Shown one piece after another: positions 48,446 to 57,442 of a DNA stretch of 64,000 nucleotides (within the stretch, counting starts at the first letter, position 1; the number at the start of each line of letters is the position of its first letter). The notes beneath the pieces are model-generated. The model worked only from the letters and a program-made list of their open reading frames with translations. It ran no database searches and was not told the origin of the DNA. Position numbers and translations under genes: made by a program. The stretch covers positions 1 through 64,000 of the forward strand of contig NZ_JAEQBB010000004.1 in the NCBI RefSeq assembly GCF_018616375.1, written 5' to 3'. The DNA is from Exiguobacterium sp. J17977. Lineage in GTDB: Bacteria > Bacillota > Bacilli > Exiguobacteriales > Exiguobacteriaceae.

Positions 48446-51160
48446 TTACTTCAATTTGTTGCGGAGAACCATCTGCAAGATGCCGCCGTGACGGTAGTAA
48501 TCGATTTCGACTTCAGAATCGAAGCGAGCGACGACTTTGAACTCGGTCACAGTACCGTTCTCATGTGTTGCTTTGACGTTCAGGATATCACGTGGGCGGA
48601 CTGATTCGTCGACTTGGATGTCGATCGCTTCTTCGCCTGTGAGTCCGAGTGAGTCAGCTGACTCCCCGTCCATGAACTGGAGTGGCAACACGCCCATCAT
48701 GACGAGGTTCGAGCGGTGAATGCGTTCGAAGCTCTGCGCGATGACGGCACGGATGCCGAGAAGATTCGTTCCTTTGGCTGCCCAGTCACGCGACGAGCCC
48801 ATACCGTAGTCGTTTCCTGCGAAGACGACGAGGCCTGTGCCTTGCTCTTTGTACTTCATGGCTGCATCATACATCGGCATGATTTCGCCAGTCGGCCAGT
48901 ACGTTGTAAAGCCGCCTTCAGTGCCTGGTGCGACTTGGTTACGGATGCGAATGTTCGCGAACGTACCGCGCATCATGACTTCGTGGTTCCCACGACGTGA
49001 GCCGTACGAGTTGAAGTCGAGCGGTGCGACGCCCTTCGACTGAAGGTACTGTCCAGCTGGTGTCGTCTTCGAGAACGCACCGGCTGGTGAGATGTGGTCG
49101 GTCGTGACCGAGTCGGCAAACTTCCCGATGACGCGGAGGCCGTTCAACGCATGGACTTCTCCAGCCTCTGGCTCGAGGTTTTCGAAGAACGGTGGGTTTT
49201 GGATATACGTCGAGTCGTCTGAGAAGTCATACAAGTTGCCTTCTGGGACGTCAAGCGCGTTCCAACGTTCATTGCCCGTGAACACCGTGTCGTACTCTTT
49301 GCGGAACGCTTCCGGTGAGACGACGTCTTGAACGACCATCTTGATTTCATCGTTCGATGGCCAGATGTCTTTGAAGAAGACTTCATTGCCATCTTTGTCC
49401 GTTCCGAACGACTCGTTCATGATGTCGAAGTTGACCGATCCAGCGAGCGCGTAAGCGACGACGAGTGGCGGTGACGCCAAGAAGTTCGCTTTGACGAGCG
49501 GGTGGACGCGACCTTCGAAGTTACGGTTCCCCGAGAGGACCGACGAGACGAGCAGATCGTTCGATGTGATTGCTTCTTCGACTTCGCGGTCGAGTGGACC
49601 CGAGTTTCCGATACATGTCGTACATCCGTAACCGACGGTGTTGAAACCGAGTTGGTCGAGGTACGTCGTGAGACCGGCTTTGTCGAGGTAGTCAGTAACG
49701 ACTTTCGAGCCTGGTGCGAGCGACGTTTTCACGAATTTTGGAACCGTGAGACCGCGTTCGACGGCTTTCTTCGCGACAAGTCCTGCCCCCACCATGACGT
49801 ATGGGTTAGACGTGTTCGTACAGCTTGTGATGGCTGCGATCGCGACGTCACCCGTGCGCATGTCGACAGCACCGTCTGTATAGTTGACCGCCGCCGTCTT
49901 CTCAAGCTCAGCTTTTTCAAGACCGAAACCGCTGTGTCCGGCTGGTGCCGTCACACTGTCGACGAATGCCGACTGAAGGTCTGATAAGTTGATGCGGTCT
50001 TGCGGACGTTTTGGTCCCGCAAGCGACGGTTGCACTTTCGACAAGTCGAGCGTGAGCGTCTTCGTGAACGATGGGTCCGCTTGATCTGGTGTATAGAACA
50101 AGTCGTTCGCTTTCGAGTAGGCTTCGACGAGGTCAATCAACTCTTCTGGGCGACCTGTCGTGCGCATGTAGTTGAGCGTCTCTGTATCGACTGGGAAGAA
50201 GCCACAAGTCGCACCATATTCAGGCGCCATGTTTGCAATCGTGGCCCGGTCTGAGAGTGGCATCGTGTGAAGCGATGGACCGAAGAACTCGACGAACTTG
50301 CCGACGACTTTCTCGTTACGGAGCATCTCAGTTACGACGAGCGCGACGTCTGTCGCCGTGACACCCGGATTGACTTCACCAATGATTTTGACGCCGACGA
50401 CGTCTGGTACCGGGAAGTAAGACGGTTGACCGAGCATGCTCGCCTCGGCTTCGATTCCACCGACACCCCATCCGAGGACGCCGAGACCGTTGATCATCGT
50501 CGTGTGCGAGTCCGTTCCGACGAGCGAGTCTGGATAGGCGACGTTGCCCGTTCCGTCATTCTTCTCGAGGACGACCGACGCCAAGTACTCCAAGTTGACT
50601 TGGTGAACGATTCCTGTCGCAGGTGGGACGGCACGATAGTTGTCGAACGCCGTTTGAGCCCAACGCAAGAATTTGTAACGCTCTTCGTTACGTTCGAACT
50701 CGATGTCCATGTTTTTCATGAGTGCGCCGGCAAAACCATACGCATCGACTTGGACCGAGTGGTCGACGACGAGGTCGACCGGGATTTCAGGATTGATTTT
50801 GTTCGGGTCTCCACCAAGGTCAGCCATCGCCTTACGAAGTGAAGCGAGGTCAACGACCGTCGGCACACCCGTAAAGTCTTGAAGGACGACACGAGCCGGT
50901 TTAAACGGAACATCGATATCTTTCGAAACTTCGGCAGTACCCCATTTAGCCAAGTTCTCGACATGTTCTTTCGTGATGGCGCGGCCATCTTGTTGACGAA
51001 GTACAGATTCGAGCAATACGCGAATCGAGTACGGGAGTCGACTAAGTTCCGTCACCCCTTCTTCTTCAAGCTTTTTGAGCCGGTAAAAATCGTACGCTTG
51101 TCCATTGACCTCGAACTGTGTCCGAGACTTGAAAGCGTCTAATACGTTCGTCTGTTCCAT
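48446..51160 (-). CDS. acnA: Aconitate hydratase (CitB/AcnA)
   Basis: 904 residues of the AcnA/IRP1 type. The 4Fe-4S ligands are Cys at about 445 (TSCTNTSNP) and the pair at about 508 and 511 ([11 protein letters not shown]). The substrate-binding blocks include [23 protein letters not shown] and [14 protein letters not shown]. It isomerises citrate to isocitrate in the TCA cycle and, as an apo-protein, can bind mRNA. AAAGGGGGATATCGT precedes the ATG. A CcpC-type site lies at about -66 from the predicted transcription start. Confidence 0.96.
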   Translation of the reverse strand: MEQTNVLDAFKSRTQFEVNGQAYDFYRLKKLEEEGVTELSRLPYSIRVLLESVLRQQDGRAITKEHVENLAKWGTAEVSKDIDVPFKPARVVLQDFTGVPTVVDLASLRKAMADLGGDPNKINPEIPVDLVVDHSVQVDAYGFAGALMKNMDIEFERNEERYKFLRWAQTAFDNYRAVPPATGIVHQVNLEYLASVVLEKNDGTGNVAYPDSLVGTDSHTTMINGLGVLGWGVGGIEAEASMLGQPSYFPVPDVVGVKIIGEVNPGVTATDVALVVTEMLRNEKVVGKFVEFFGPSLHTMPLSDRATIANMAPEYGATCGFFPVDTETLNYMRTTGRPEELIDLVEAYSKANDLFYTPDQADPSFTKTLTLDLSKVQPSLAGPKRPQDRINLSDLQSAFVDSVTAPAGHSGFGLEKAELEKTAAVNYTDGAVDMRTGDVAIAAITSCTNTSNPYVMVGAGLVAKKAVERGLTVPKFVKTSLAPGSKVVTDYLDKAGLTTYLDQLGFNTVGYGCTTCIGNSGPLDREVEEAITSNDLLVSSVLSGNRNFEGRVHPLVKANFLASPPLVVAYALAGSVNFDIMNESFGTDKDGNEVFFKDIWPSNDEIKMVVQDVVSPEAFRKEYDTVFTGNERWNALDVPEGNLYDFSDDSTYIQNPPFFENLEPEAGEVHALNGLRVIGKFADSVTTDHISPAGAFSKTTPAGQYLQSKGVAPLDFNSYGSRRGNHEVMMRGTFANIRIRNQVAPGTEGGFTTYWPTGEIMPMYDAAMKYKEQGTGLVVFAGNDYGMGSSRDWAAKGTNLLGIRAVIAQSFERIHRSNLVMMGVLPLQFMDGESADSLGLTGEEAIDIQVDESVRPRDILNVKATHENGTVTEFKVVARFDSEVEIDYYRHGGILQMVLRNKLK

Positions 51161-51227
51161 ACGATATCCCCCTTTTTGAAAGCGGCGATGCCGGCACGTG
51201 CCGTAATCGCTTACTTATCACATGTTT

Positions 51228-51256
51228 ATCATAATACAACTATAGCGTGACGTAAA
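51228..51256 (-). promoter_or_regulatory. Promoter of the aconitase gene
   Basis: Minus strand TTTACG, 17 bases, TATGAT; start expected near 51221. Confidence 0.75.
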
Positions 51257-51279
51257 ATACATTCCGTCACAAATTAGTC

Positions 51280-51294
51280 ATAAGTAAAACTTAT
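51280..51294. promoter_or_regulatory. CcpC box
   Basis: ATAAGTAAAACTTAT fits the ATAA-N7-TTAT dyad bound by the LysR-type regulator CcpC at B. subtilis citB. Its centre (51287) is 66 bases ahead of the predicted start, the same distance as in that gene. CcpC makes expression depend on citrate. Confidence 0.75.
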
Positions 51295-51322
51295 CAACGG
51301 CGCCAGACTCACTGAAACAAGA

Positions 51323-51351
51323 AAAGACGGCCCTCGGACAAGGGCCGTCAT
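51323..51351 (-). terminator. Terminator of prfC
   Basis: Minus strand GACGGCCCT and AGGGCCGTC around TGTCCG, followed by TTTTC. Confidence 0.9.
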
Positions 51352-51357
51352 CCATCA

Positions 51358-52953
51358 TTATTCTGCGCCAATCTCGACGTTGACGTCGAGGGCGTCGACG
51401 AGCGTGAGCTCATCTTCATACCGTTCTTTGAAGCGGTCGAACGTGAACTCGTTGGCGAACAAGAACACGGGACGCTCCCAACGATCCGTCACGAGCATGT
51501 TGCGTGAGTCCTGGAACGGCTTGAGCGCCTTCAATTCCTTGTCCTTCACCCAACGCGCAACGCTGTACGAGACCGGCTCCATGCGGATGTCGACGCCGTA
51601 TTCGTTGTTCAAGCGATACTCGAACACTTCGAATTGGAGTTGACCGACCGCACCGAGATAAATCTCGTTATATTCGTTGCGATACACTTGAATCGCTCCT
51701 TCTTGGGCGAGCTGCTCCACACCTTTGTGGAAATGCTTCGACTTAAGGGAGTTGATTGGCGAGACGCGCATGAACAATTCAGGCGGGAACGTCGGCAACG
51801 CCTCGAATGCGATTTTCTGTTTTGACGTCGTGATCGTGTCGCCGATTTGGTACGTCCCCGAATCGTAAATCCCAATCACGTCCCCAGCGAATGCCTGATC
51901 GACTGTTTCTCGGTCGTTGGCCATGAGTTGCGTCGATTGACTCAACTTGATTTTCTTCCCTGTCCGCGTGAGCGTGACGTCCATGCCACGCTCGAACACG
52001 CCCGAACAGATGCGGACGAAAGCGATGCGGTCACGGTGGGCCGGGTTCATGTTCGCTTGAATCTTGAAGACGAAGCCGCTGAACTCTTCTGATGTCGGGT
52101 CGATTGGACCGACATTCGACTTACGAGCCTCAGGGGCCGGTGACATGGCGAGATAGTGGTTCAAGAACGATGTCACGCCGAAGTCGACGAGGGCCGTCCC
52201 GAAAAAGACCGGAGTCAGTTTCCCGTGCTGAATCGCATCGACTTCGATTTCATTGCCGGCACCGTCGAGCAAATCGATTTCATCCCGAAGGTTCGTCAAG
52301 TTCTCTTCCGTCAAATAATCGGCGAGAATCGGGTCATTGACACCGTCCTCGTTCAACGTGAGCGTCCCTTTCTCGCCGCGGAACAAGTGGACTTCATTCT
52401 TCAAGCGGTCGTACACCCCTTCGAACTGCATCCCGCTCCCAATTGGCCACGTGACGGCGACCGAAGGCATGCCGAGCACTTCTTCGAGCTCTTCCATGAG
52501 TTCGAGCGGGTCTCTCGCTTGGCGGTCCAATTTGTTCATGAACGTGAAGATTGGAATCCCCCGCATCCGACAGACTTGGAACAGTTTCTTCGTCTGCGTC
52601 TCAATCCCTTTGGCCGCATCGATGACCATGACGGCGCTATCGACCGATGTCAACACGCGGTACGTATCTTCTCCAAAATCATTGTGTCCAGGCGTGTCCA
52701 TAATCGAGACGACTTTGTCTTGATAGACGAACTGCATGACCGACGAGGTGACCGAGATTCCACGTTGTTTCTCGATTTCCATCCAGTCCGACTTGGCATG
52801 CTTGGAATTTTTGCGGGCTTTGACCGTCCCCGCCTCACGGATGGCGCCCCCGTGAAGGAGCAACTTCTCCGTCAGCGTCGTCTTACCGGCATCCGGGTGC
52901 GAGATGATGCCGAAAATACGACGCTTCTCAACTTCTTGTTTTAATTGATTCAT
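51358..52953 (-). CDS. prfC: Peptide chain release factor 3
   Basis: 531 residues. The GTPase domain has G1 [24 protein letters not shown] in switch I, DTPGH and NKLD in order, followed by the RF3 C-terminal domains (FNEYEL-like [11 protein letters not shown], then a RW motif). RF3 recycles RF1/RF2 after peptide release. The start at 52953 (MNQLKQEV) follows AAAGGAAAG; the longer frame is rejected. Next to aconitase but on its own terminator. Confidence 0.95.
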   Translation of the reverse strand: MNQLKQEVEKRRIFGIISHPDAGKTTLTEKLLLHGGAIREAGTVKARKNSKHAKSDWMEIEKQRGISVTSSVMQFVYQDKVVSIMDTPGHNDFGEDTYRVLTSVDSAVMVIDAAKGIETQTKKLFQVCRMRGIPIFTFMNKLDRQARDPLELMEELEEVLGMPSVAVTWPIGSGMQFEGVYDRLKNEVHLFRGEKGTLTLNEDGVNDPILADYLTEENLTNLRDEIDLLDGAGNEIEVDAIQHGKLTPVFFGTALVDFGVTSFLNHYLAMSPAPEARKSNVGPIDPTSEEFSGFVFKIQANMNPAHRDRIAFVRICSGVFERGMDVTLTRTGKKIKLSQSTQLMANDRETVDQAFAGDVIGIYDSGTYQIGDTITTSKQKIAFEALPTFPPELFMRVSPINSLKSKHFHKGVEQLAQEGAIQVYRNEYNEIYLGAVGQLQFEVFEYRLNNEYGVDIRMEPVSYSVARWVKDKELKALKPFQDSRNMLVTDRWERPVFLFANEFTFDRFKERYEDELTLVDALDVNVEIGAE

Positions 52954-53146
52954 GTATGGTTCTTTCCTTTCTGGACAATACGATTTATACGATGTCTTGC
53001 TCATTGCAACGCTATCTATTCTAACGAAACCGGCCCGTTTCGTCCATCTTTATAGTAGTGAACGGATAGCTGTAGCTTTTGTATCGCGTCCCTTTTTTGT
53101 ATACTTAGCTTGAATGATCGTGAAATGACAGAACGGGGGAAAGACG

Positions 53147-53578
53147 ATGCCAGAAAACTTGATGATGTATTTCATTGTCTTCTGGGGATTCGTGATGATC
53201 GGGTTAATGTCGATCGGCGGTTACTTTATGTTCCGTAAATTTTTGAAACGAATGCCAAAAGAAGATGGACGCTCACTTCTCGACATTGAGGATGACTACA
53301 TCGACAAGACACGCCACTTATGGACGCCGGAGACGCGAACGCTGCTCGACCGCCTCGTCACACCGGTGCCTGAGCTGTTCCGCGACGTCGCCATACGAAA
53401 GATTGCCGGTAAGATCGGACAGTTCGCCCTTGAGACACGAGCCCGTGAAATGACGACCGAGCTCGTCGTCAAAGGCTATATCGCCGCGACACCGAAGCGG
53501 GATCATAAGTTTTTAAAGAAGGCGCTTGAAGAAGAGAAAATCGACTGGAAAGTGTATCAACGTTACTTCCAACAATGA
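53147..53578 (+). CDS. DUF2621-like membrane-anchored protein
   Basis: 143 residues. One N-terminal membrane segment (about 6-30) precedes a soluble helical region with KEDGRSLLDIEDDYIDKTRHLWTPETRTLLDRLVTPVPELFRD and a basic C-terminus. The pattern agrees with DUF2621, which in B. subtilis is (as I recall) YneK of the same yne-citB region, so synteny supports it. AACGGGGGAAAGACG precedes the ATG. Function unknown. Confidence 0.78.
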   Translation: MPENLMMYFIVFWGFVMIGLMSIGGYFMFRKFLKRMPKEDGRSLLDIEDDYIDKTRHLWTPETRTLLDRLVTPVPELFRDVAIRKIAGKIGQFALETRAREMTTELVVKGYIAATPKRDHKFLKKALEEEKIDWKVYQRYFQQ

Positions 53579-53583
53579 GACGA

Positions 53584-53613
53584 GACGTCAGGACAGTGGC
53601 CTGGCGTCTTTTT
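53584..53613 (+). terminator. Terminator of the DUF2621-like gene
   Basis: GACGTCAGG and CCTGGCGTC hairpin followed by five T. Confidence 0.88.
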
Positions 53614-53888
53614 ATTAATTTCTTGATGCCGACTTAATTAGCCGACTCATTATGTGTCCTGCTCTCGAAAATGTGCCATACGACTAGTAGGTCAAAAGTA
53701 CCTTTTTCAAGTGGAATAACTATTCAAAAATAACGTTCATGATATAGACAATATTGAAAACGCTTACATTAAAGTGGTATGACCAATATCAGTATAACAA
53801 ATTCATTTTGCACAATAAAAAATGGATAGCTTTTCCTTTATTTACATTTCTATAATGTACGTATCTTGATACCGAAGGAGGGTTTTAT
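53614..53888 (+). promoter_or_regulatory. AT-rich control region of the acetate-uptake operon
   Basis: About 275 bases without a coding frame. It holds a 7-base direct repeat GCCGACT near 53629-53648, the cre site at 53754-53768, a possible TTGAAA-18-TATGAC promoter overlapping the cre, and a TATAAT at 53851-53856 with a poor -35. GTATCTTGATAC forms a small palindrome just before the ribosome site. The low GC contrasts with the coding DNA on both sides. Confidence 0.6.
53754..53768. promoter_or_regulatory. cre site (CcpA operator) of the acetate-uptake operon
   Basis: TTGAAAACGCTTACA matches the WTGNAANCGNWNNCW consensus throughout. It suggests carbon catabolite repression of acetate uptake. 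Confidence 0.8.
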
Positions 53889-54221
53889 ATGCATGATGTC
53901 ACGCACGTCACGCAAACCGACAGCACCCGCTCCGCTGAAGCGATTGTCGAGAGCCAGACGTTCCACAAACTGATGCGAGAAAAGAATCGGTTCATTATTC
54001 CGTCCATCATCTTCTCCCTCATCTTTTATTTCACGTTACCGATTTCGACTAGTTACTTCAGCTTTTTGAATATCCCCGTCGCCGGGGACATCACATGGGC
54101 TTGGGTGCTCGCCTTCGCCCAATTCTTCATGACTTGGACGTTCTGTGTCATGTATAGCCGCCGGGCCCGTCGGTTTGACGAACTCGTCACCGCCATCAAA
54201 CAAGAGGAGGACGACCGATGA
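53889..54221 (+). CDS. DUF485-family membrane protein (YjcH-like)
   Basis: 110 residues: hydrophilic N-terminus, then ESQTFHKLMREKNRFIIPSIIFSLIFYFTLPI with the DUF485 signature and two membrane segments, and a charged C-tail. In many bacteria this small protein is encoded just upstream of the acetate carrier ActP and may assist it. GAAGGAGGG precedes the ATG; the stop overlaps the actP start by 4 bases. Confidence 0.9.
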   Translation: MHDVTHVTQTDSTRSAEAIVESQTFHKLMREKNRFIIPSIIFSLIFYFTLPISTSYFSFLNIPVAGDITWAWVLAFAQFFMTWTFCVMYSRRARRFDELVTAIKQEEDDR

Positions 54222-55780
54222 ACTGGACCGCGATTCTATTATTCCTCGCGATTGTCGGGCTCACGCTCGTCATCACGTTCTTTGCTGCCCGGAAGACGAA
54301 GACTGCAAGTGACTTTTATACGGCCGATGGAGGGTTGACCGGGTTCCAAAACGGGCTCGCCATCGCAGGGGACTACATGTCGGCCGCTTCATTCCTCGGG
54401 ATTGCCGGGATGATTGCTCTCGCCGGATTTGACGGTTTCTTCTATTCAATCGGTTTCTTGGTGGCTTATCTCGTCGTGCTCTATCTCGTCGCCGAGCCGC
54501 TCCGTAACCTCGGGAAGTATACGATGGCCGATATGATTGCGGCTCGATTCAACAAACCACGCGTCCGTGGCGTCGCCGCCATGAACGCCATCGTCATCTC
54601 GATTTTCTATATGATCGCCCAGCTCGTCGGTGCCGGCGCGCTCATCGAGCTGTTGCTCGGCATTCCGTACACGACGAGTGTCGTCGTCGTCGGCATCTTG
54701 ATGACCGTATACGTCGTCTTCGGGGGAATGACCGCGACGTCATGGGTCCAGATCACGAAAGCTGTCCTATTGATGATCGGGACCGCCATTATCTCGTTTC
54801 TTGTGTTCGCTCGCTTTGACTTCTCTGTCTTCACCATGTTCTCGGAAGTGAGCAAGGCGACACCGCTCGGCGACAGTTTCTTGGACCCGGGCAACAAGTT
54901 CAAGCTTCCGCTCGACACGATCTCGCTAAACTTGGCGCTCGTCCTCGGGACGGCCGGTCTGCCCCACATCCTCATCCGTTTCTTCACGGTCAAGGATGCG
55001 CCGACGGCACGCCAATCCGTCGTCTATGCGACATGGGTCATCGGTGCGTTCTACATATTGACGATTTTCCTCGGATTCGGGGCGGCCGCATTCGTCGGCT
55101 CGGATGCCATCATCGCAGCCAACCCGGCCGGCAACATGGCCGCACCGCTTCTGGCCCAAGTGCTCGGCGGCGACTTGTTGTTCGCCTTTGTCGCGGCGAT
55201 CGCCTTTGCCACGATCCTTGCCGTCGTCGCCGGACTCGTCCTTTCGGCCGCCTCGGCATTCGCCCACGATTTCTATGGACATATCGTCCGTAAAGGGGAA
55301 GCGACAGAGAAAGAGCAAGTCACGGCGGCCCGCATCGCTTCGATTGCTGTCGCCCTCGTCTCGATGGGACTCGCGTTTTTCGCCCAATCGATGAACGTCG
55401 CTTTCCTCGTCTCGCTCGCGTTTGCCGTGGCCGCCAGTGCGAACTTGCCGGTCATCTTGTTCACGATTTACTGGAGACGGTTCAACACCGGAGGAGCCGT
55501 ATTCGGCATGATCGTCGGCTTGTTCTCGTCGCTCTTCCTCGTCGCTATCAGTCCGAACGTATGGGCGCCGGATGGTTCTGCCATCTTTATCGGCGAGGCG
55601 CTGTTCCCGCTCACGAACCCGGGCATCGTGTCAATCCCGCTCGGTTTCCTCGCTGCCATCGTCGGCACGTACTTGACGAAGTCGGATGAAGTCGCCGGAA
55701 ACTTCGAACGGATTCTCGTCAAGGCGAACACCGGAATCGATGCCGAGACCGAGGCAGCCCTGACCAAAAAATCTTCTTGA
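54218..55780 (+). CDS. actP: Cation/acetate symporter ActP-like (sodium:solute symporter)
   Basis: 520 residues, 13 predicted membrane segments. ADGGLTGFQNGLAIAGDYMSAASFLGIAGMIA, the SSS-family signature, and AGLPHILIRFFTVKDAPTARQSV, typical of the acetate/short-chain acid branch. It imports acetate or a related monocarboxylate with Na+. The DUF485 partner gene and the cre site support an acetate role. AGAGGAGGACGACCG precedes the ATG. Confidence 0.9.
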   Translation: MNWTAILLFLAIVGLTLVITFFAARKTKTASDFYTADGGLTGFQNGLAIAGDYMSAASFLGIAGMIALAGFDGFFYSIGFLVAYLVVLYLVAEPLRNLGKYTMADMIAARFNKPRVRGVAAMNAIVISIFYMIAQLVGAGALIELLLGIPYTTSVVVVGILMTVYVVFGGMTATSWVQITKAVLLMIGTAIISFLVFARFDFSVFTMFSEVSKATPLGDSFLDPGNKFKLPLDTISLNLALVLGTAGLPHILIRFFTVKDAPTARQSVVYATWVIGAFYILTIFLGFGAAAFVGSDAIIAANPAGNMAAPLLAQVLGGDLLFAFVAAIAFATILAVVAGLVLSAASAFAHDFYGHIVRKGEATEKEQVTAARIASIAVALVSMGLAFFAQSMNVAFLVSLAFAVAASANLPVILFTIYWRRFNTGGAVFGMIVGLFSSLFLVAISPNVWAPDGSAIFIGEALFPLTNPGIVSIPLGFLAAIVGTYLTKSDEVAGNFERILVKANTGIDAETEAALTKKSS

Positions 55781-55786
55781 TCGACA

Positions 55787-55818
55787 AAAACGGCGTCCCT
55801 TGCGAGGGACGCCGTTTA
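55787..55818. terminator. Bidirectional terminator, actP / ccdC
   Basis: AAACGGCGTCCCT and AGGGACGCCGTTT around TGCG, with A and T runs on both sides. Confidence 0.9.
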
Positions 55819-56274
55819 TGATGCCACGATTTGTTTGTACTTTTGATACATGGCGATGCGCCACGGGACAATCATACCCCAGGCAATCAAGTAGAACAGG
55901 CCGCCTGTCGCGAATATGTTGACCTCGTCCCCGAGGAACGCCTTCATGACCGTCCGGATGGCCAATAAGACAAACACGACGATAAAGAACGCTTTCGAAC
56001 GGGACAAGTACACCTCTCCGTCACGTTTCTCGAAATTCGACGTCTTGATTAAAAACACGCTGAAAATCAATCCGACAAGCAGCGCCTCTCCGACCTCGAG
56101 CCAAGTCAACCGAAACGCCGGGACGAGAAATTGTAACATGCCCGTCGACATCGCGAGCGGCGGAATCAAAATCTTTTTCGCATTCGTCGGACGTGCTGAC
56201 GCTTTGACGCGAACAAAGCTCGCAATCAAGCCCATCATCAGTGCGACGAGGGTCGATCCCCAAAATATCGACAT
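55816..56274 (-). CDS. ccdC: CcdC-like cytochrome c biogenesis protein
   Basis: 152 residues, about four membrane segments, with RPTNAKKILIPPLAMSTGMLQFLVP and the YLSRSKAFF block, as in B. subtilis CcdC (YneJ). The exact role is unknown; it accompanies CcdA. It begins 13 bases after the ccdA stop in one operon. No ccdB (YneI) lies between them. Confidence 0.88.
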   Translation of the reverse strand: MSIFWGSTLVALMMGLIASFVRVKASARPTNAKKILIPPLAMSTGMLQFLVPAFRLTWLEVGEALLVGLIFSVFLIKTSNFEKRDGEVYLSRSKAFFIVVFVLLAIRTVMKAFLGDEVNIFATGGLFYLIAWGMIVPWRIAMYQKYKQIVAS

Positions 56275-56287
56275 TCGGTCAACCCCT

Positions 56288-56986
56288 TTAAAATCCGGTG
56301 AATCCTACTAATTCGCTCATCCAAGCAGCGAAGCGGTTCATGCCATCAAAATATAATACGACGCCGAAAGCCATCATCAAATAGCCTCCGAATCTTGCTA
56401 CCTTGGCACTGTTACGTGCCAAATACTTGATTTTGCCAACAAATCCGGCCATGACGAGGAACGGGATGGCAAAACCGATAACGTATGCCAACATATAACC
56501 CATGCCCTGACTCGGGTTTGAGGCAGCAAGGGCGATGACGCCAGCAAGAATCGGTCCCGTGCAAGGGGTCCACCCTGCAGCGAACCCAATTCCGATGAGG
56601 GCCGTCCCAAAATAGCCGCTCTTGCGTTCTCCTAATGCGAGTTTTTTCTCGCGCATCATGAAGCGTGGTTGCCAGAGACCTGCCAAGAAGACACCGAATA
56701 CGAAGATAAGGATGGCACCGAACATGCGCAAGCTATCTTTGTATTGAATGAATACGTCGGCGATCAGCGAGGTCGACAAACCAAGCACGAGAAAGACAAT
56801 GGAGAAACCGAAGAGGAATGAGAACGTATGAAACCATGCCGTGCGCTGCCGTAGTCCCTCACTCTTTAAGTCAGAGACAGAGACTCCTGTAATATACGAT
56901 AAAAAGACTGGATACAACGGTAGCGTGCACGGAGACAAAAATGACAAGACGCCCGCCCCAAATGCGAGCCAAAGGGTAACTTCCAT
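56288..56986 (-). CDS. ccdA: Thiol-disulfide reductant carrier CcdA
   Basis: 232 residues, six membrane segments. The two redox cysteines are in LSPCTLPLYP (first span) and GWTPCTGPILAG (fourth span), the DsbD-beta/CcdA signature. It moves reducing power across the membrane to keep apocytochrome c cysteines reduced, with ResA or a similar thioredoxin. The start is the ATG at 56986 after AGGTGGAAGATC. Confidence 0.94.
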   Translation of the reverse strand: MEVTLWLAFGAGVLSFLSPCTLPLYPVFLSYITGVSVSDLKSEGLRQRTAWFHTFSFLFGFSIVFLVLGLSTSLIADVFIQYKDSLRMFGAILIFVFGVFLAGLWQPRFMMREKKLALGERKSGYFGTALIGIGFAAGWTPCTGPILAGVIALAASNPSQGMGYMLAYVIGFAIPFLVMAGFVGKIKYLARNSAKVARFGGYLMMAFGVVLYFDGMNRFAAWMSELVGFTGF

Positions 56987-57098
56987 GCGATCTTCCACCT
57001 TTCAGCCCCATTATAGCGAAAACCTTTTCAAAATGCTCGCATCTTTTTCTACAACGATTGTTTGAGTGAAATTGTAATCTTTGAAATGGAAATGAAAC

Positions 57099-57127
57099 TT
57101 GTAAACAGTAGTGTTAGATGCTAAGAT
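57099..57127 (+). promoter_or_regulatory. Promoter of the Spo0E-like gene
   Basis: TTGTAA, 17 bases, TAAGAT, followed about 50 bases on by the GTG start. Confidence 0.6.
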
Positions 57128-57178
57128 TTGGATATTCCTAAGAAACAGTTTTGACTTTATAACGATGGGGGAAATACC

Positions 57179-57361
57179 GTGGCGGTCATCACAGCTGAAA
57201 ACTTACATTATGCCATTGAACAGAAACGCGATGAACTGTACGAAATCGCTTCGCAGCACAGTTGGACGTCTCCCGAAGTGATTCACGTCAGTCAAGAGTT
57301 AGACAAGCTGATCACACGTCACGTCCTGGCAATACACGCTTCAGAACCTTTAACCTTTTAA
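57179..57361 (+). CDS. Spo0E-like aspartyl-phosphate phosphatase
   Basis: 60 residues. Two helices in the Spo0E-family pattern, with the active motif SQELDKLI at residues 38-45. B. subtilis members (Spo0E, YisI, YnzD) remove phosphate from Spo0A~P. The start is GTG with GATGGGGGAAATACC upstream. The location beside ccdA fits the YnzD ortholog as I recall its map position. Whether a Spo0A exists here is not known from this window. Its own strong terminator follows. Confidence 0.85.
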   Translation: MAVITAENLHYAIEQKRDELYEIASQHSWTSPEVIHVSQELDKLITRHVLAIHASEPLTF

Positions 57362-57367
57362 CTGACC

Positions 57368-57400
57368 GGCTCTCCACATCTCATTAGTGGAGAGCCTTTT
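57368..57400 (+). terminator. Terminator of the Spo0E-like gene
   Basis: GGCTCTCCAC and GTGGAGAGCC arms followed by TTTT. Confidence 0.88.
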
Positions 57401-57406
57401 CCATGG

Positions 57407-57437
57407 AAAAAAGACGCCGATTCCGGCGTCTTTTTTT
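57407..57437. terminator. Terminator of the ABC exporter pair
   Basis: AAAAAAGACGCCG and CGGCGTCTTTTTT palindrome around ATTC, symmetrical, so it works on both strands. Confidence 0.9.
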
Positions 57438-57442
57438 GTAAT

